DNA from: Antedon mediterranea
Lineage: Eukaryota; Echinodermata; Crinoidea; Comatulida; Antedonidae
DNA length: 64,000 nt
Direction of reading: 5' to 3'
NCBI RefSeq assembly: GCF_964355755.1
Contig: NC_092672.1
Span: forward strand, 12,954,501 to 13,018,500
Made by a program: the position numbers and the translations under genes. Numbering within the stretch: the first letter of the stretch is position 1; each line of letters opens with the position of its first letter. Positions 31,796 to 43,900 of the stretch are shown here, one piece after another. The notes under the pieces were generated by a model. The model had not been told where the DNA came from. It saw only the letters and a list, made by a program, of their open reading frames with translations, and did not search any database.

Positions 31796-31966
31796 TGTTC
31801 CTACGACAAACACTCATCATGTGGACCAACAAAAAGCCCTCATTTGAAGAATTGAAGACAAAAATCAGCTACTTGACCAAGCCAATTTTTGTGGGTTTCC
31901 CCTACAAAAATGGCTGAAAAACAAAAATATCAAACAAAAAGTATTGTCTGAATTTTGTCTAAATTG
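31796..31966 (+). repeat. Dispersed repeats A (copy 2) and B (copy 3)
   Basis: 31796-31860 matches 28272-28340; 31891-31966 matches the first part of repeat B. A and B keep the same order and orientation as at 28.3-28.7 kb, so the block was duplicated as a unit. Confidence 0.75.
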
Positions 31967-33290
31967 TTCTATGCAATTCAAAAATATTTTTCAAAATAAC
32001 AATTATATTAATTATATTATGGACTATATTTAAGTAATAATTACATCTTTTAAATTAAGTTGAAAAAAAAACAATACACAACAATTTCTAGACCTAATGT
32101 TTTCTTATATTGTTTGTTCTTTAAATAGAGGAATTTTTTGCGTGAACTCTTCCTAGTCTATACAAGGAATGACCTGTTTACCCGAGTAAATATGCTATGG
32201 CCAGGGGAGTTCACGGCAGGTATTATAGACAAAGAAGCAAAACACACAAAGATGATTTATACAAGACTCAATAAGGATGGGAGGAAACTGAAAAGGTTTA
32301 TTCTGGAAGTATGTTGCAGCAGTGATGATTTAAAGGATGAGGCACATGGACTAAATTAGGTTACATTACCTTCAGAAAGCACTGAGAAGATCCCATGCCC
32401 ATCTGCTAGTAGTAGGGGGGCCTTTAAAAATGTACGCGTTTTTAATGTTTCACTGTTGCACTAGGCTTGCCACAACCACCAAATTTACCTGCCTCGTCCA
32501 CACATTCTCATTTCAATGATTAATATGCCTTGTCAGTAAAGATTATAAATGATGTGAGTGAGAGGATGGTGTGCGGTGATGATATATCAACAATTTATAT
32601 ATTACATTTGATTTATTATATGATGTCAAATAAGCTATTTTATACAACATATTGTTATTTGACATCATATACAACATATTGTTATGTACTTACAATAAAA
32701 ATAATTCAGGAAGGTTTATGTTTTTTATTGCTAATTCATTTCAGTAGTAAATTTATTCCCGTTTGATATTATTTGCATAGTAATAGTAATACAAGTTACT
32801 TTTACTTCTACAGACGATCTTGATGATAGAAAAGCAAGAAAGAGAAAGACTTGCGACAGTTGATGATGCGCCACCAGCACCTGTCGAGACCAAAATACAG
32901 GATGTTGCTGCTCCGAGCTGGTCAACATCATTAGTGTTAAATCAAGATATGTGCAAACCAGGCGACAACTTAACCCAAGCAACACCAAATCAACGCAAAC
33001 TGAAATCAGTGATATAAACACAATTTTAACTGAATCACCAGCAGAAATTCCTGAAAATTCACCAAACTCTGAGTCCACATCTTCATCAGAATCTGGTTAG
33101 TGATGATTATGAGCCAGCTATTTTTAGACTTTTTTTGTTGTCTTCTTAAAAGTTCAGTTGTTGCATATGTAAACAGGTGATTAATTGTGTCCATACATAC
33201 TGTAGACCTTCTCCTGCCTGTATAGACCTATAATGTATTGACTTATTTGTGGAATTGGTCCCATCATCAAGGCTCCTCTGTACTCATTAA
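31967..33290. other. No supported gene
   Basis: Exon-like blocks at 32138-32359 and 32820-33017 have no recognisable domain. A local direct repeat (TTATTTGACATCATATAC / ATACAACATATTGTTAT) lies at 32630-32690. Confidence 0.35.
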
Positions 33291-33482
33291 AATCCAAACG
33301 TTTAGTTTAACCATGGAGGTATAAAAAGAGGAGAGCTCGAATGTATGTAATCTGCTTAATCCAATTAACAGGATGCGGTAGCAGGAAGCCCTTTCTCACC
33401 AAGGTTAGCCGCCGCTCTAGTTCAGCCCTCTATCGTAGAGGTGGTCAGAGCCTTGAATAAACACAAACAAACACAAACAAAA
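33290..33482 (+). repeat. Possible retroposon 3' end with (ACAAACAA) tail
   Basis: A relatively G/C-rich block ends GAGCCTTGAATAAACAC followed by an ACAAACAA-type microsatellite. That layout is typical of a SINE or LINE 3' end. No tRNA-like head was recognised. Confidence 0.3.
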
Positions 33483-33546
33483 ATTAATTAATAACAACCT
33501 GTTTGTTTTGAGTACATCAGTAGCTAATGCTTTAGAAGCACAGGGC

Positions 33547-34192
33547 AGAACTGACACAATCAACGCAAAAATTTGTACGCTTCCTTGATCGGTTTTTTGA
33601 CTGCTTGAATGTTTCTAAGCCATGGAACCCTACCAAAAGTGTTAAGCCAACTCTTGTACCATATACATCCGTTGATGATTGGAGATTTGAGGTCAAGTTA
33701 TTTTCAAGGGATATTGAATCAAATTGACCAACCTACAGCATGATTATGTGGCATAATGTAACCTGTTTTGTCTATACAAACTCTATTTATTTAGTGGCTC
33801 GAGGGGGAATTTCTTTCATTCTTCAATGAATGGGAAGAGGAAGTAAGAACGCTGCCATATGTATCAAATGCACAAAAGAAGAAGATGTGTCTTAGCGATG
33901 CGACTGTTTATGGTATACGCATGACAGGTGAGTTTCATAAAAACAGCTAATCATGATTGTGATTGCATAAGTAAAATGCTATCAGATCTTGTCTTATAAA
34001 TTAATATATAATCATGTTACAATAAATTGTTATCTTCAGTTGCTGTGTTCCGAGGCAAAGTACATCTTACGCGAAAAACTCAATCAAGACCCACTTGAAG
34101 AGTATTTCAGCAAACAGAGAGGAGTAGGTCGATCATCCGATAATCCAACTATTGAACAGTTTGGCCACAATGAGCTGACACATTGCATATAG
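33547..34192 (+). pseudogene. P-element/THAP9-like transposase C-terminus, 3 exon-like blocks
   Basis: Block 1 (33547-33691) ends PYTSVDDWRFE at a GT. Block 2 (33795-33927) begins WLEGEFLSFFNEWEEEV after TTTAG and ends GIRMT at GTGAGT. Block 3 (34040-34192) reads LNQDPLEEYFSKQRG and SDNPTIEQFGHNEL. The 'LNQDPLE..F...R......DNP....F' signature is the C-terminal RNase H-like block of P-element/THAP9-type transposases and their relatives. Donor and acceptor sites are intact in this 650-bp stretch. No upstream catalytic part in the same frame was identified, so I treat it as a remnant. Confidence 0.5.
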
Positions 34193-34343
34193 TCAGCCTT
34201 ATCTATTCATGTGAGAAGAGTTTCAATTACATTGTACTAGTAAACAGACTCTCACTCAGCCTTAAAACTCTCTCTTGTATATAGTGATAGTAGTGAATAA
34301 TGTTCCATATCGTTGACTTGAATCTGTTGTCTTGTGTGTTATC

Positions 34344-34460
34344 AGGCCTCCCAAGTCTCCCGGATCGTCCGGGAGCCTCCCGGATTTTTAACTCGTCTCC
34401 CGGGCTCCCGGTAAACATACATTTTCTCCCGGAATTATTTTTTGTTTACGTATCTCCCGG
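34344..34460. repeat. CTCCCGG-rich degenerate repeat
   Basis: CTCCCGG or its variants recur about seven times in 110 bp, including a local inverted pair (TCTCCCGGATCGTCCGGGAG). The G/C content is far above the flanks. Confidence 0.6.
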
Positions 34461-35429
34461 ATTCCAGATATTATGTTTCATAGGCCCTACCTGTACTTTT
34501 GATTTGAATTTGATTCAATCAAGCTGTGAAAGAAAGCTTATGTGAATTAACAATAACTTTCTAAAGCAAGCAAACCTCTTTGTTTTAGGTTCTTTGTTTT
34601 GTCAATTAATATCCAAAGCCCAAGTCAAAAGAAGTCTTTTCATTCTTGTAAAATTGTTTATTTCATTTGTTTCTAACTCTGCCGAGAACGCCTGTTGTTT
34701 TGTCTGCGATCGAGAGAGCGTGACGCGACGTGTGTGAATCATAATTATGGTGGGTGGTGAGTGAACAGAAAATTTAGACCATGGCATAAAAATGAAAAAC
34801 AAATTTAATTACGCCCTAAATGTTGGGAGTGTATGTCATTTATCAATTAATTTTATTGGAGAAAAGTTATAATCAAGAAAATCTCCATAATGCCGAATCC
34901 ATCTAAGAACTGAAAATATTATTGCAGTTTTAAACCAGAGTTCACACAGTCATACCCCTGTATAATATTGAGGTCAAGGGTGAACCTTTTAAGGTCAGCT
35001 AGCTAGAGATGTACTGTGTGTGCAACGCGTGATTTTTGGTGTAAATAAATACGAAGGATTGCGTGCGGCCAAAGTGCATGTAGAAGTAAGTAAGTAGTTT
35101 TTGTGATCCTTAAACTTTAAACAATAAACAAATAATTCACTAACACTTTATTTTTTCTCCTTAGCTAGCCTAGAGGCTGTTGTAGTGTAGTACTGTAGGT
35201 AAGGTAGGATAGCTGGCCTAGCCTGTAGTAGATAAGGACCGGTGTTAAGGACCAGGACGATTGGGCCTGTAAATAACAACTTATCTTGGGCCTACTAGGC
35301 CTAATAAATAATCAGCCTAGCCTAGCCTATCTCCTAAACATTTTTCCAATGATAAAGTGATAATGATCCTATGAAAATGTTTGTTTTGTAACACTACTGT
35401 TGACACTTTTGTTTAGGGAGTATAAACAT
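34461..35429. other. No supported gene; CTAG-rich block
   Basis: No domain. 35164-35330 is dense in CTAGCCTA/TAGGCCTA words. Confidence 0.4.
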
Positions 35430-35600
35430 GCAGAGGCAGTGCAGCTTCAGTAAATTCTTGAAGTTGAAAGGAGCTTTTTAGGAGAAGTACAATGGATTCC
35501 GTAGATCAACAATTATTGAATGCAGATGTACTTTTTACATCAATGATAGTTGAGCATAGCCTCAAACAAGAAAACCAGCTATACTATATAGTAAAGCTAT
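35430..35600 (+). pseudogene. Short hAT/BED-related remnant
   Basis: Reads MQRQCSFSKFLKLKGAF, then MDSVDQQLLNADVLFTSMIV and EHSLKQENQ before a stop. 'ADV.FT..I.EH' resembles the linker after the BED-like finger in a class of hAT-derived proteins. Only a motif-memory match. Confidence 0.25.
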
Positions 35601-36056
35601 AAAGAGATAACATTTAGATTATTATATGTAAATTTAATACTGTATGGGATAGAGATGATTAAATGTATTTTTATTGTACTTTTTAATATGTGTTTTCATA
35701 TTGTAATGTTGTTCGCGCGTTTGCAGCAAGGCGCCATTTCACCGCAATACCAAATTTAACTTTCACGACAAAATCTCCAGGAATTTGACTTCTACAACTT
35801 GGGACCCCTGTGTTATTTTGGACTACACATATATCATCCAGTTTTTAATACCATACAGAATGGTATTGGTGGCATAGTCATGCCATGTCTTAATTTCCTA
35901 CTGTACTTAACCACTTAAACTGTCTATTTTTTTTTATAAGTTATTGTGTAAGGCATGCAATCTTACACTATTTTCAAGTTGTCTTTCCGATTATGTTTGT
36001 TTTAGCAGTTTCTTGTACACAATAATGCATGAAGCATCTGCATTTGCTTGCAATCG

Positions 36057-38180
36057 CAGGGCTGCAAATTAACTTTTTTACTTGGTAGCACTATCAAATT
36101 TGTATGATGGCTCATAATAATTTTTGGTAGCACCACCAATTTTTTTAGTAGCACCTTTTCATCGACAACAACCCCCTTCCCTCAAACCCCAAACCCCATC
36201 CGCACAGATCCGTTTTTAGTTTAGTTGGGGGGGGGGGGGGAGGTATAAAAATAAAAGCCCCCCCCCCCCCCAAGTGCTGGGGGGGGGGATTTAAGTAATT
36301 ATAGGTTGTTTCAATCGATTTCTGAGCACATAAATTGAGTTATGCACATTTTAGGCACTGGTACTGATGCGCCACTTATATTCACGCAAGATTTATTCTT
36401 TTTACGGTACGGAAAGAAATTACTGCTTTGTATATACGCGTAACCTTTCGTAGCCTACGCGTAAATAGACCGTAGGTCATTGTTCTCTAAACGTATCCTG
36501 CAATTTACAAAGTATTGTTCGTTGCCTACGATGTATTGTTTATGATAATATCTACGCGTCGATACACCAATGCCATCGCCTTTAGGAGCATGAACAATGG
36601 AAACAAACATGTATTTGTTGGCTAATTAAAATCCTAGTAGAAGACGTTAATTTTTGTAGCCGCCCTACACATCGGTTGTCCTAATTTGGCAGGACATCCG
36701 CCGACGAGACGACATCGGGCCCGAGGCCCTCAGCTCACGCAGAGAGAGTTTCGGCGGCCTACATGATTCAATCCGGCCATTCAATCCTACCTTGGTTTAG
36801 CGAATTATAAAAACAACAACACCTTGGCTAGGACGCAAACAAAATATATGCAAAATAAATATATATTCCATGTTAAGATTTAACATAGGCCTTTGTAAAT
36901 TATTATTACGATAAAAGGCCCGACCAGAATTTGGAGGGAAAAAACGTGCGAATCGTGGGAACAGTTTATAGAGCTGTATTACGTTTCATGTGACGCAAAA
37001 TTCAGGTACAAGTACTCTGTTTTGTAGCCACGTGGTAAAACAGAGTATCGCGTTTCATGACATGTGACCAGAAAACTAGGTCTGTATTAATTACGGTCTT
37101 CTGTCGGCAGTCTTTTTGAGCGACCGATTGAACGTTCTGATACTATATTTAGAATGAATTGTTTACGATCTTTTTGTTTGCATGTTTTTGGATCGACTGG
37201 ACGTTCGCTATATTATTTTTATTAGTTGGCATAGTTCATTGTGTTGGATCGTGTCTCGTATACGTTTACATTGTAGGAAATTTATATTCACCGTTGTTGA
37301 GAGTAAACAAACACACACGAATGAAACATTACGAATAAAAAATATTATATTATATATTTCTTAGTAATGTACAAATTGGTCCTCCTCCGCCAGTCAAAAT
37401 TAACACATTAAATAATAATTTTCACACCTTGTTACTTACTATAGAACATCGTAACCTACAAAGCCAACAACGTAGCCTGTTTTATCTACGAAGCTACTTC
37501 GTAGGAAAAGCTGCGGTATTTTCTCTGATATATAATTTTCGATAATCAGAATCTGGAATAAAGTATTAAATCTACTGATAAACAATACTGCTGTTTAATC
37601 TATATAATGAATAGATATTATTATATATATCATTAATTACATTATTTAGTAATCATGATATAACCATTATACTGCCTAAAAAATGCTGATGGCTGCGCGG
37701 CGACAATCCTTAGTATCTGCCGCGCCCGCCCTGGCTAACTTCTGTGTACGGCGGTACAATTGTTTTTTTATATTCCTTCTTTAAAACGGAGGTGATTTTC
37801 CACGAGGTTTGTGTCGTCCGCGCGTCACACTGTGCTGTGTATTTGGTGTCTTTTTGTGTGATTGGGTAAGGCAGCATACAATAAATGGACGAACTTCCAA
37901 TCACAACAAGTGTAAAATGTTTAGGGGCTTTGTACGCTTGAATGAACCTGACTCCTTTGCGGCGGCGGTGACTAGTGGAAACTCCTGAGCCTTCCGTAGA
38001 GTAGAGAGAGATTAAATTACAACACAGTTAAATAGGGAAAACACACCTGACTTCAATTTGAAACAACTCGCACAAGCAGACGATCTTGTCGCGCTATGCG
38101 CGACCTATTCTGTTGCTTTAGTCGCAAACAGAAAAATTAGGTCGCAAATGCGACCAAATACCCCTTAATTTGCAGCCCTG
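36057..38180. mobile_element. hAT-like element, perfect 16-bp inverted termini
   Basis: Begins CAGGGCTGCAAATTAA and ends with its exact reverse complement. AATCG flanks both ends (36052-36056 and 38181-38185), a 5-bp target duplication. CAGGG-type termini are typical of hAT elements, some groups of which make 5-bp duplications. Near the ends, TGGTAGCACCA-like and GGTCGCA-like words repeat several times, as expected of transposase-binding subterminal repeats. No transposase frame is present in its 2.1 kb, so it is non-autonomous. It carries a G-run/C-run pair at 36226-36288. Confidence 0.8.
36226..36288. repeat. G-run / C-run / G-run
   Basis: A G run (about 36226-36240), a C run (about 36259-36271) and another G run (about 36280-36288). 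The G and C runs can pair as a hairpin. The lengths may be affected by sequencing or assembly error. Confidence 0.6.
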
Positions 38181-38185
38181 AATCG

Positions 38186-40878
38186 TCTTTTGGAATATTG
38201 TCCCTTGTCATAAATGATTGAGCATTCTTTCATATTTCTTGTTCGAGCCATAATTCATCAATAATAAAATAATTAGGATTGTCTAATCAAAAAAGAACAA
38301 TCACACGCAGTGAATTTATATATTAGCCTTATTATTAAACATGTGCTTTGTTTGTTTAAAAAGTACAACTTTAATGGAATTTGTCCAATGGTAAAATACC
38401 TTTTCCCGAAAATAAGTATTATTGTATGCCATTTTGAAATTAATAGAGAAGATGAAAATTTAGAAACATATACAAGTCTACTATTTGCATACAATAAATG
38501 CTACTTTTTATTGGATGTGTAATACTATCCTTTTTTTCATAAAGTTTTTTGCCTGTAATTATATTCCTATATTATCTTACTTCATTTAAGTTTATTATAG
38601 TTAGGACCCCACAACATCAAATGAAGCAAGACAAAGACCATCATTAATTACTAACCAATTCATAGAAATTACTTAAGCACAATAAACAAAGTAACAAAAA
38701 AATAATCAACCAATCAGGATCAACTTATAGGGGTGGAGTCCAAACTCCCTATAAAAAGAATAGATATTGATATAAAAAAAAGAGTCAGAAAATACAGTTC
38801 GAAAGTGAAAAGAGGGTCTAAGGCGGCACCTCAGCTTGAGCCTAATTTTTATGAGACATAATTTAATATAATAAATTCTAGATCTTAAATATTGATTTAA
38901 TGTATGGCTTTCCTCAGACCATCAAGTGACTAACCGTGAACCAAATCACCATGTTTCCCAAGTATCATTATCTATGCGGAAATTTGACAGACCAGGTTCG
39001 AGTAAATTAATTATTTGTGTTTCGTCGTGCTACTAAAAAAAGCATGCTAAGAGTGGACACCCACTACATCTATAAAAAGGAAAGAAATCTATAAATTCTG
39101 AAATACATCAACTCAAATGTCATTTAAGTGATCCTGTATATATCAACTTTTTTTTTTTTATTTACTTTGTATGGATGTATGTATTCCATAAAAAGAAAAT
39201 TTATTTTTGACTGTTTTGTATACATCTTTCAAATTAGGCCTATGTATGTTTTTTTTTTTGGGGTATTTATATGTTATAATTTTCTTTAAACCTTGTAACT
39301 GGACCATTTTGAAAAGCAATCCAATCAAAAGAAAGAATAAATTAAAAAAATAATATATTCCTTCAATCAAAAAAGAAATATTTATATAGCAGAGCTTATA
39401 GCCTACAACCTTGTTAAGAAATCTGAATATAGTGTAGTAAGGGATTGGCAAGAGACAACAAAGCAATTTGATGTCTGCTGTTTTAAAGGACTACATAGAA
39501 AATGGCACATTATTAAACATTTGCCTCATGTTAGCTGGCTCAGGTTCTGTATGGTGAAAAAACTACAGCTCTAGAAGCAAATCGACATGAACAGCATGAG
39601 GTGTAGAGATAGCAGACACCCAAACTGTTGGTTTTAATTTTGTTTAGATCATAGAACAATAGGGTAGTACTATATACTGTAGTACATATTTAAACAGTAA
39701 ATGTCTCTGAATGAAACTGCAATACCTACCTGCACGATCAGTGAACAGCAAACAATCACAGTTTTCTCTCTGCCCACCATTAATGTCTATAGATTTGTTT
39801 GCGAGAAGTTTCGCGCAGTTTGTTGGAATTTAATTTGTGGCAGTCAAAAAAATTGACTGGCTTACTGTATGTAAAAATAACCTTATGGACAACACGGCTC
39901 TATGACGGTTAGGAAATTATTAAATTATAAAAACAATCTTTCCCAATCCCAGATACTTATCCATATGTAACCTTTTATATACATGAGCTTATGAGTCTTT
40001 AAATGTCTTTAAATCTGAGGTAGAGGCATGAATTTTAAATATAATATATTTGGTTAATTGTACATAAATCAAATATGTGCAACATATACCATGACAAAAA
40101 AAACATGAATTTCCCTTAAAATGGTAAATACAAAATTATGCTATAAAAACCACACCACACCCTTTATTTTTTATAGTATTTTAAAAATGCCCGTCTATTT
40201 ACAACATTTGTGTACAAAAGAATAGAGATTTTACTGTGTAATTTGAACTATCCCCACTGATAAGAAAGTGGTTATTTTAAACAAGATCATGTAACACAAA
40301 TAAAATTTCCAAAAATTATTAATTATCGATAATTATTGGAATGTATGATCATTATACATTTTTTCCCATACCTGGCCTTTAAAAATTTTAAAAATAAATG
40401 AAAAATAAAAAGTTCCTGTAAAATCTGGGGAAAAAACCTGACCGCAGACCACATTAGCACTTGCGCTTACTGGAACAAAGAACAGTGCAGGGGCAAACTT
40501 TGATGCTATACCACTAGCCAAGAGGAGGAAGCAATTCTGATGTCTCTTTCGCAAAAATGCAATAATCCATCAAACGGATGATAAAGGCATTATATTGTTA
40601 TCAATGTGGTTAGTACAAACAACTGATTAGTGGTGACATTCACATAACATGGTGACATGACTGATGTTCACTAATGAACATCTTTACCTGCACTTGAATT
40701 TGCTTCATGAAAATGCCCTTCACTTCCAAATGATGTCAATGGTTAATTAAATATGCAGCAGCAAATTCTGGATTCAGGCTTTCTTCTTGTACAGTACAGA
40801 CCAATTGAAGAATGATCAATCATTAAGCGCTTTCATCTCCAATAGTTAATACATTGTGGCTTCACTTGACTTAACATG
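38186..40878. other. No supported gene between the hAT-like element and PIGL
   Basis: Low-complexity A/T-rich sequence. A minus-strand exon-like piece at about 39751-39840 (KSIDINGGQRENCDCLLFTD, then a GTAGGT donor) has no partner exons or recognised family. TTTATT at 40163-40168 could be an AATAAA poly-A signal for PIGL on the minus strand, but that would make a 0.7-kb 3' UTR; this is a guess. Confidence 0.35.
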
Positions 40879-40983
40879 TTATTCCTCGAGCACATGGACA
40901 TTATTTATAAACATATACTGTGAGAAAAGTATATGCAATACCCTAAACCACAATAGTTGACTCCAGTGTTTCACCATTGCTCT
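40879..40983 (-). CDS. PIGL: PIGL exon 7 (C-terminus and stop)
   Basis: Follows a TTTATTTTAG acceptor in phase 0. Begins RAMVKHWSQLLWFR and ends VHVLEE-stop, 34 codons plus TAA. Matches the family's C-terminal 'H.SQ..WFR..YI.FS.YM..N' block. Confidence 0.9.
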   Translation of the reverse strand, partial: RAMVKHWSQLLWFRVLHILFSQYMFINNVHVLEE

Positions 40984-43900
40984 CTAAAATAAAAACAAAT
41001 ACATTTTTTTTTTAATAAACTGATACACCGTTTTATTTATTTGTGAAACTTCTAACTTCCCCGCTATGACTAGGATTCAATATTTCAACATTAATTATGT
41101 CAAATTTAATGAAATGTCTAAAATATGCATTTGTAAATAATGTATTTAAAAGACATCAAGTCAACCCATCAGATTCTTGAAAATACAATTCTCAATGTGC
41201 TCCGTCTTTTTATTTAAAGTTATCTTGATTGATTTCTAAAGGTTTTCCATCAATAGGCCAACAAATAGACCTTCACAGCTTAGTTTTTCTAATAGCAAGA
41301 TGAACAATTGTAAACTTACTTGTGTGCGTAAAACTTGCAGAGGGCTGGATAGGAAAAGGTAACTGCTCGTGTATAGGTGACAGATTAAAATAAATGGTAG
41401 ACTAAAGATGGAAAGGTATTTCATAAAACAACTCTCACTTTTCAGTACCAATACTTCTATTTCTGAAATATATAAAATAAAAAATAATTTTAAAAAAAAA
41501 TTTCATAAGGTGAAATGTAAAATGTATATTTATAGACTTCATGAAATTAGTTGTACCATTGCAAACATAAACAACATTCATACTATCTTACCTGTTTTAA
41601 ATTTCTTTGAGTTGCGTTGAAGCATCCTAAAAAAAATAATTTTGTTATACTGTATAATTATATAGTGTCACTGAACTGATTCTATCCAAATTGGAAATAA
41701 TCTTATCTACAAATGTATAACTAGGAAAAGGATAAGTAAAATCTATTAAATAGTATTTAAGGAAAACATCTCGCTGTGTAATCTCAATATATACAACCTA
41801 AATGCAAAAGAAAATGGCCAGGAAGAAGTCAAGTTCCAGAAAAAAAGAATTCCTGAAGTACACAATGCTCAAGAGGATTTCTTGTATCCTGCAACTCAGC
41901 AATTTCTTTTTATCAAACCACAAAACAAGTTGATCCAAAAATATAGTAAGCAAAGAACCTTTATATGTACTCACTGTATAGCTTGAAAAACTGAAACATG
42001 ATTGCGGTGACCACTCACACCATAGGCATCAAATGTGACTATCTACCAAGAAATAGTTAAGAACAAGGTTAACACAAGCTCAAAGAATGTACAACCTCTG
42101 TAAACCAAACTCAGGGTAATAAATATAAAATAGTCAACCAGATATACTGTACAGGTTAAATTCATGGTTCAATGGTTCTAAGTGACCACTCACATACATT
42201 AAACCATACATTTACCCTTTGACCTGATTGACTACTTCCAAAATAGTCTGAACAGGAAATCATTTGTTTATAACTCCTCCCATCCAAACTTAGCATTCCA
42301 AAGACAATCATAATAATGCACTTGTCAATTGTATGACCCACTATACGACCCCCCGGGAGGTGCGTCATTTGTCCGATGTGCGTCATACTTTTGAATACCA
42401 TGACGCACCCGTGCGTCAAAAAGGTGACTTACCTTTAGGTGACCATGACGCACCCATTTTGACACACTGTGACCATGTTGTTTATGATATGGTGGGTGGT
42501 AAAGTGACGGACATTGACACACCTTGTTCATTGATGTGACGTACCATCTAGGTTTTTTGACGCACCCCTGCGTCAGTAATTATTTGTAAATGACGCACCC
42601 ATGACGCACCTCTCCCGGGGGTCGTATAGTGGGTCATACAATTGATAAGTGCATAAGTTTTACTAAACTTTGTGCAATTTCTATTTCATATTTGTCTGTT
42701 CAGATGGTCATACAAACTATTATTTATGTGTCAACAACTTTGTAGATATAAGTGTAAAATGAAGATAAAATCAGACTTTTTTAATCCAATTTTTGGTCAA
42801 AGTTATGTAAAATTAAAATTACATTAATGATTACTGTGACAATGTATCTTTAAATGTCAAAATGATTCAACCAGCAAAACACAATTTCTAAATCAATGTC
42901 TAATGTTTTAACATTGGTTGGTATGTCTGTGTATGGTCTATGATGTACACATAGACTGCAGTTGAGGCTCCAGTAAGCCTTTAGCCATGGTGATGCTAGT
43001 GTAAAGTAGGTCTAGCATTTTTTTACAAATCCATTGAAGTTCACTTAACTCCATTTATTTCTTCCATAATGCTACCGAATGATGCTAGTCTGAACGGCAA
43101 ACCCTTAGGTTAGTGTCTCTGATACACCATGCCTGTATAATCTAAACAAAGTTTAGTTCCTATAATCATTACACTTACCCTATTAATTGAGTGGGCGCTC
43201 ACTTGTTGTTCAACATATTTAGCAATAACAACTGGATCCCAATCAATTTCAGGACTATCTGGTAGATTTCTACATACAAAAAATATGTACTTTATTTAAT
43301 TTGTTGGCATTATAAACATATTTGACATGGATAACATTTTTCATTATATTGTTCTAACAAATAGTCCATGGTAAGAATAAGATAACAATTGAGGAATACT
43401 GTATACTGTAGAATAACTAGTAACATATTATTCGTAATCTCAATATAGGAATATTGCCATGCGACATTGTATTTTTAATATTTTGGCATTATAAAAATCC
43501 CAGAACATCTCACAGAATTTGAACCCCAGATCTGACCGTAGGCCAGCATCCCTTTTGATTCAAATTATTTTCTTTTTAAATTCAATTTATTTTAATTCTT
43601 TTTGTTGCAAATTTACATCTTGTCATATTGTATTTTTGTGAGGTCCCTAATGAGTTTTGGCTGGATGGACAACCATCGTAAAATATTGTTGAAATAATTA
43701 TCTCTTTTCTCGAACTCTGGCACTTTGTAAATTCTCCTATAAACCGCTTCCCTAAGCTTTGGTCTCAGTTACCTTCCTTATTACGTCAATTAGCTGTTTA
43801 ACTGAATATTTTCCACATCTTTTATCATCTATTTGACTCTTTCCTTCTTGATAATTATCTTTAACTTTTTTTTTTTTTTGCATATTTAATTCAATTTTGT

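Noticed and set aside
36226-36288. G-quadruplex or structural signal in the G/C runs
   Set aside because: Homopolymer lengths are unreliable and no functional context exists; listed only as a repeat.
39158-39466. 102-codon minus-strand frame with hydrophobic segments
   Set aside because: Composed of Phe/Ile/Leu/Lys codons expected of A/T-rich sequence; no motif, no splice context.
39751-39840. Exon-like minus-strand segment ending DINGGQRENCDCLLFTD... at a GTAGGT
   Set aside because: Good donor and codon usage, but no matching neighbouring exon and no recognised family. Not part of PIGL, whose stop is already at 40879.
40333-40554. 73-codon minus-strand frame just below PIGL
   Set aside because: Considered as the PIGL last exon, but the true last exon with the WFR motif is at 40879-40983.
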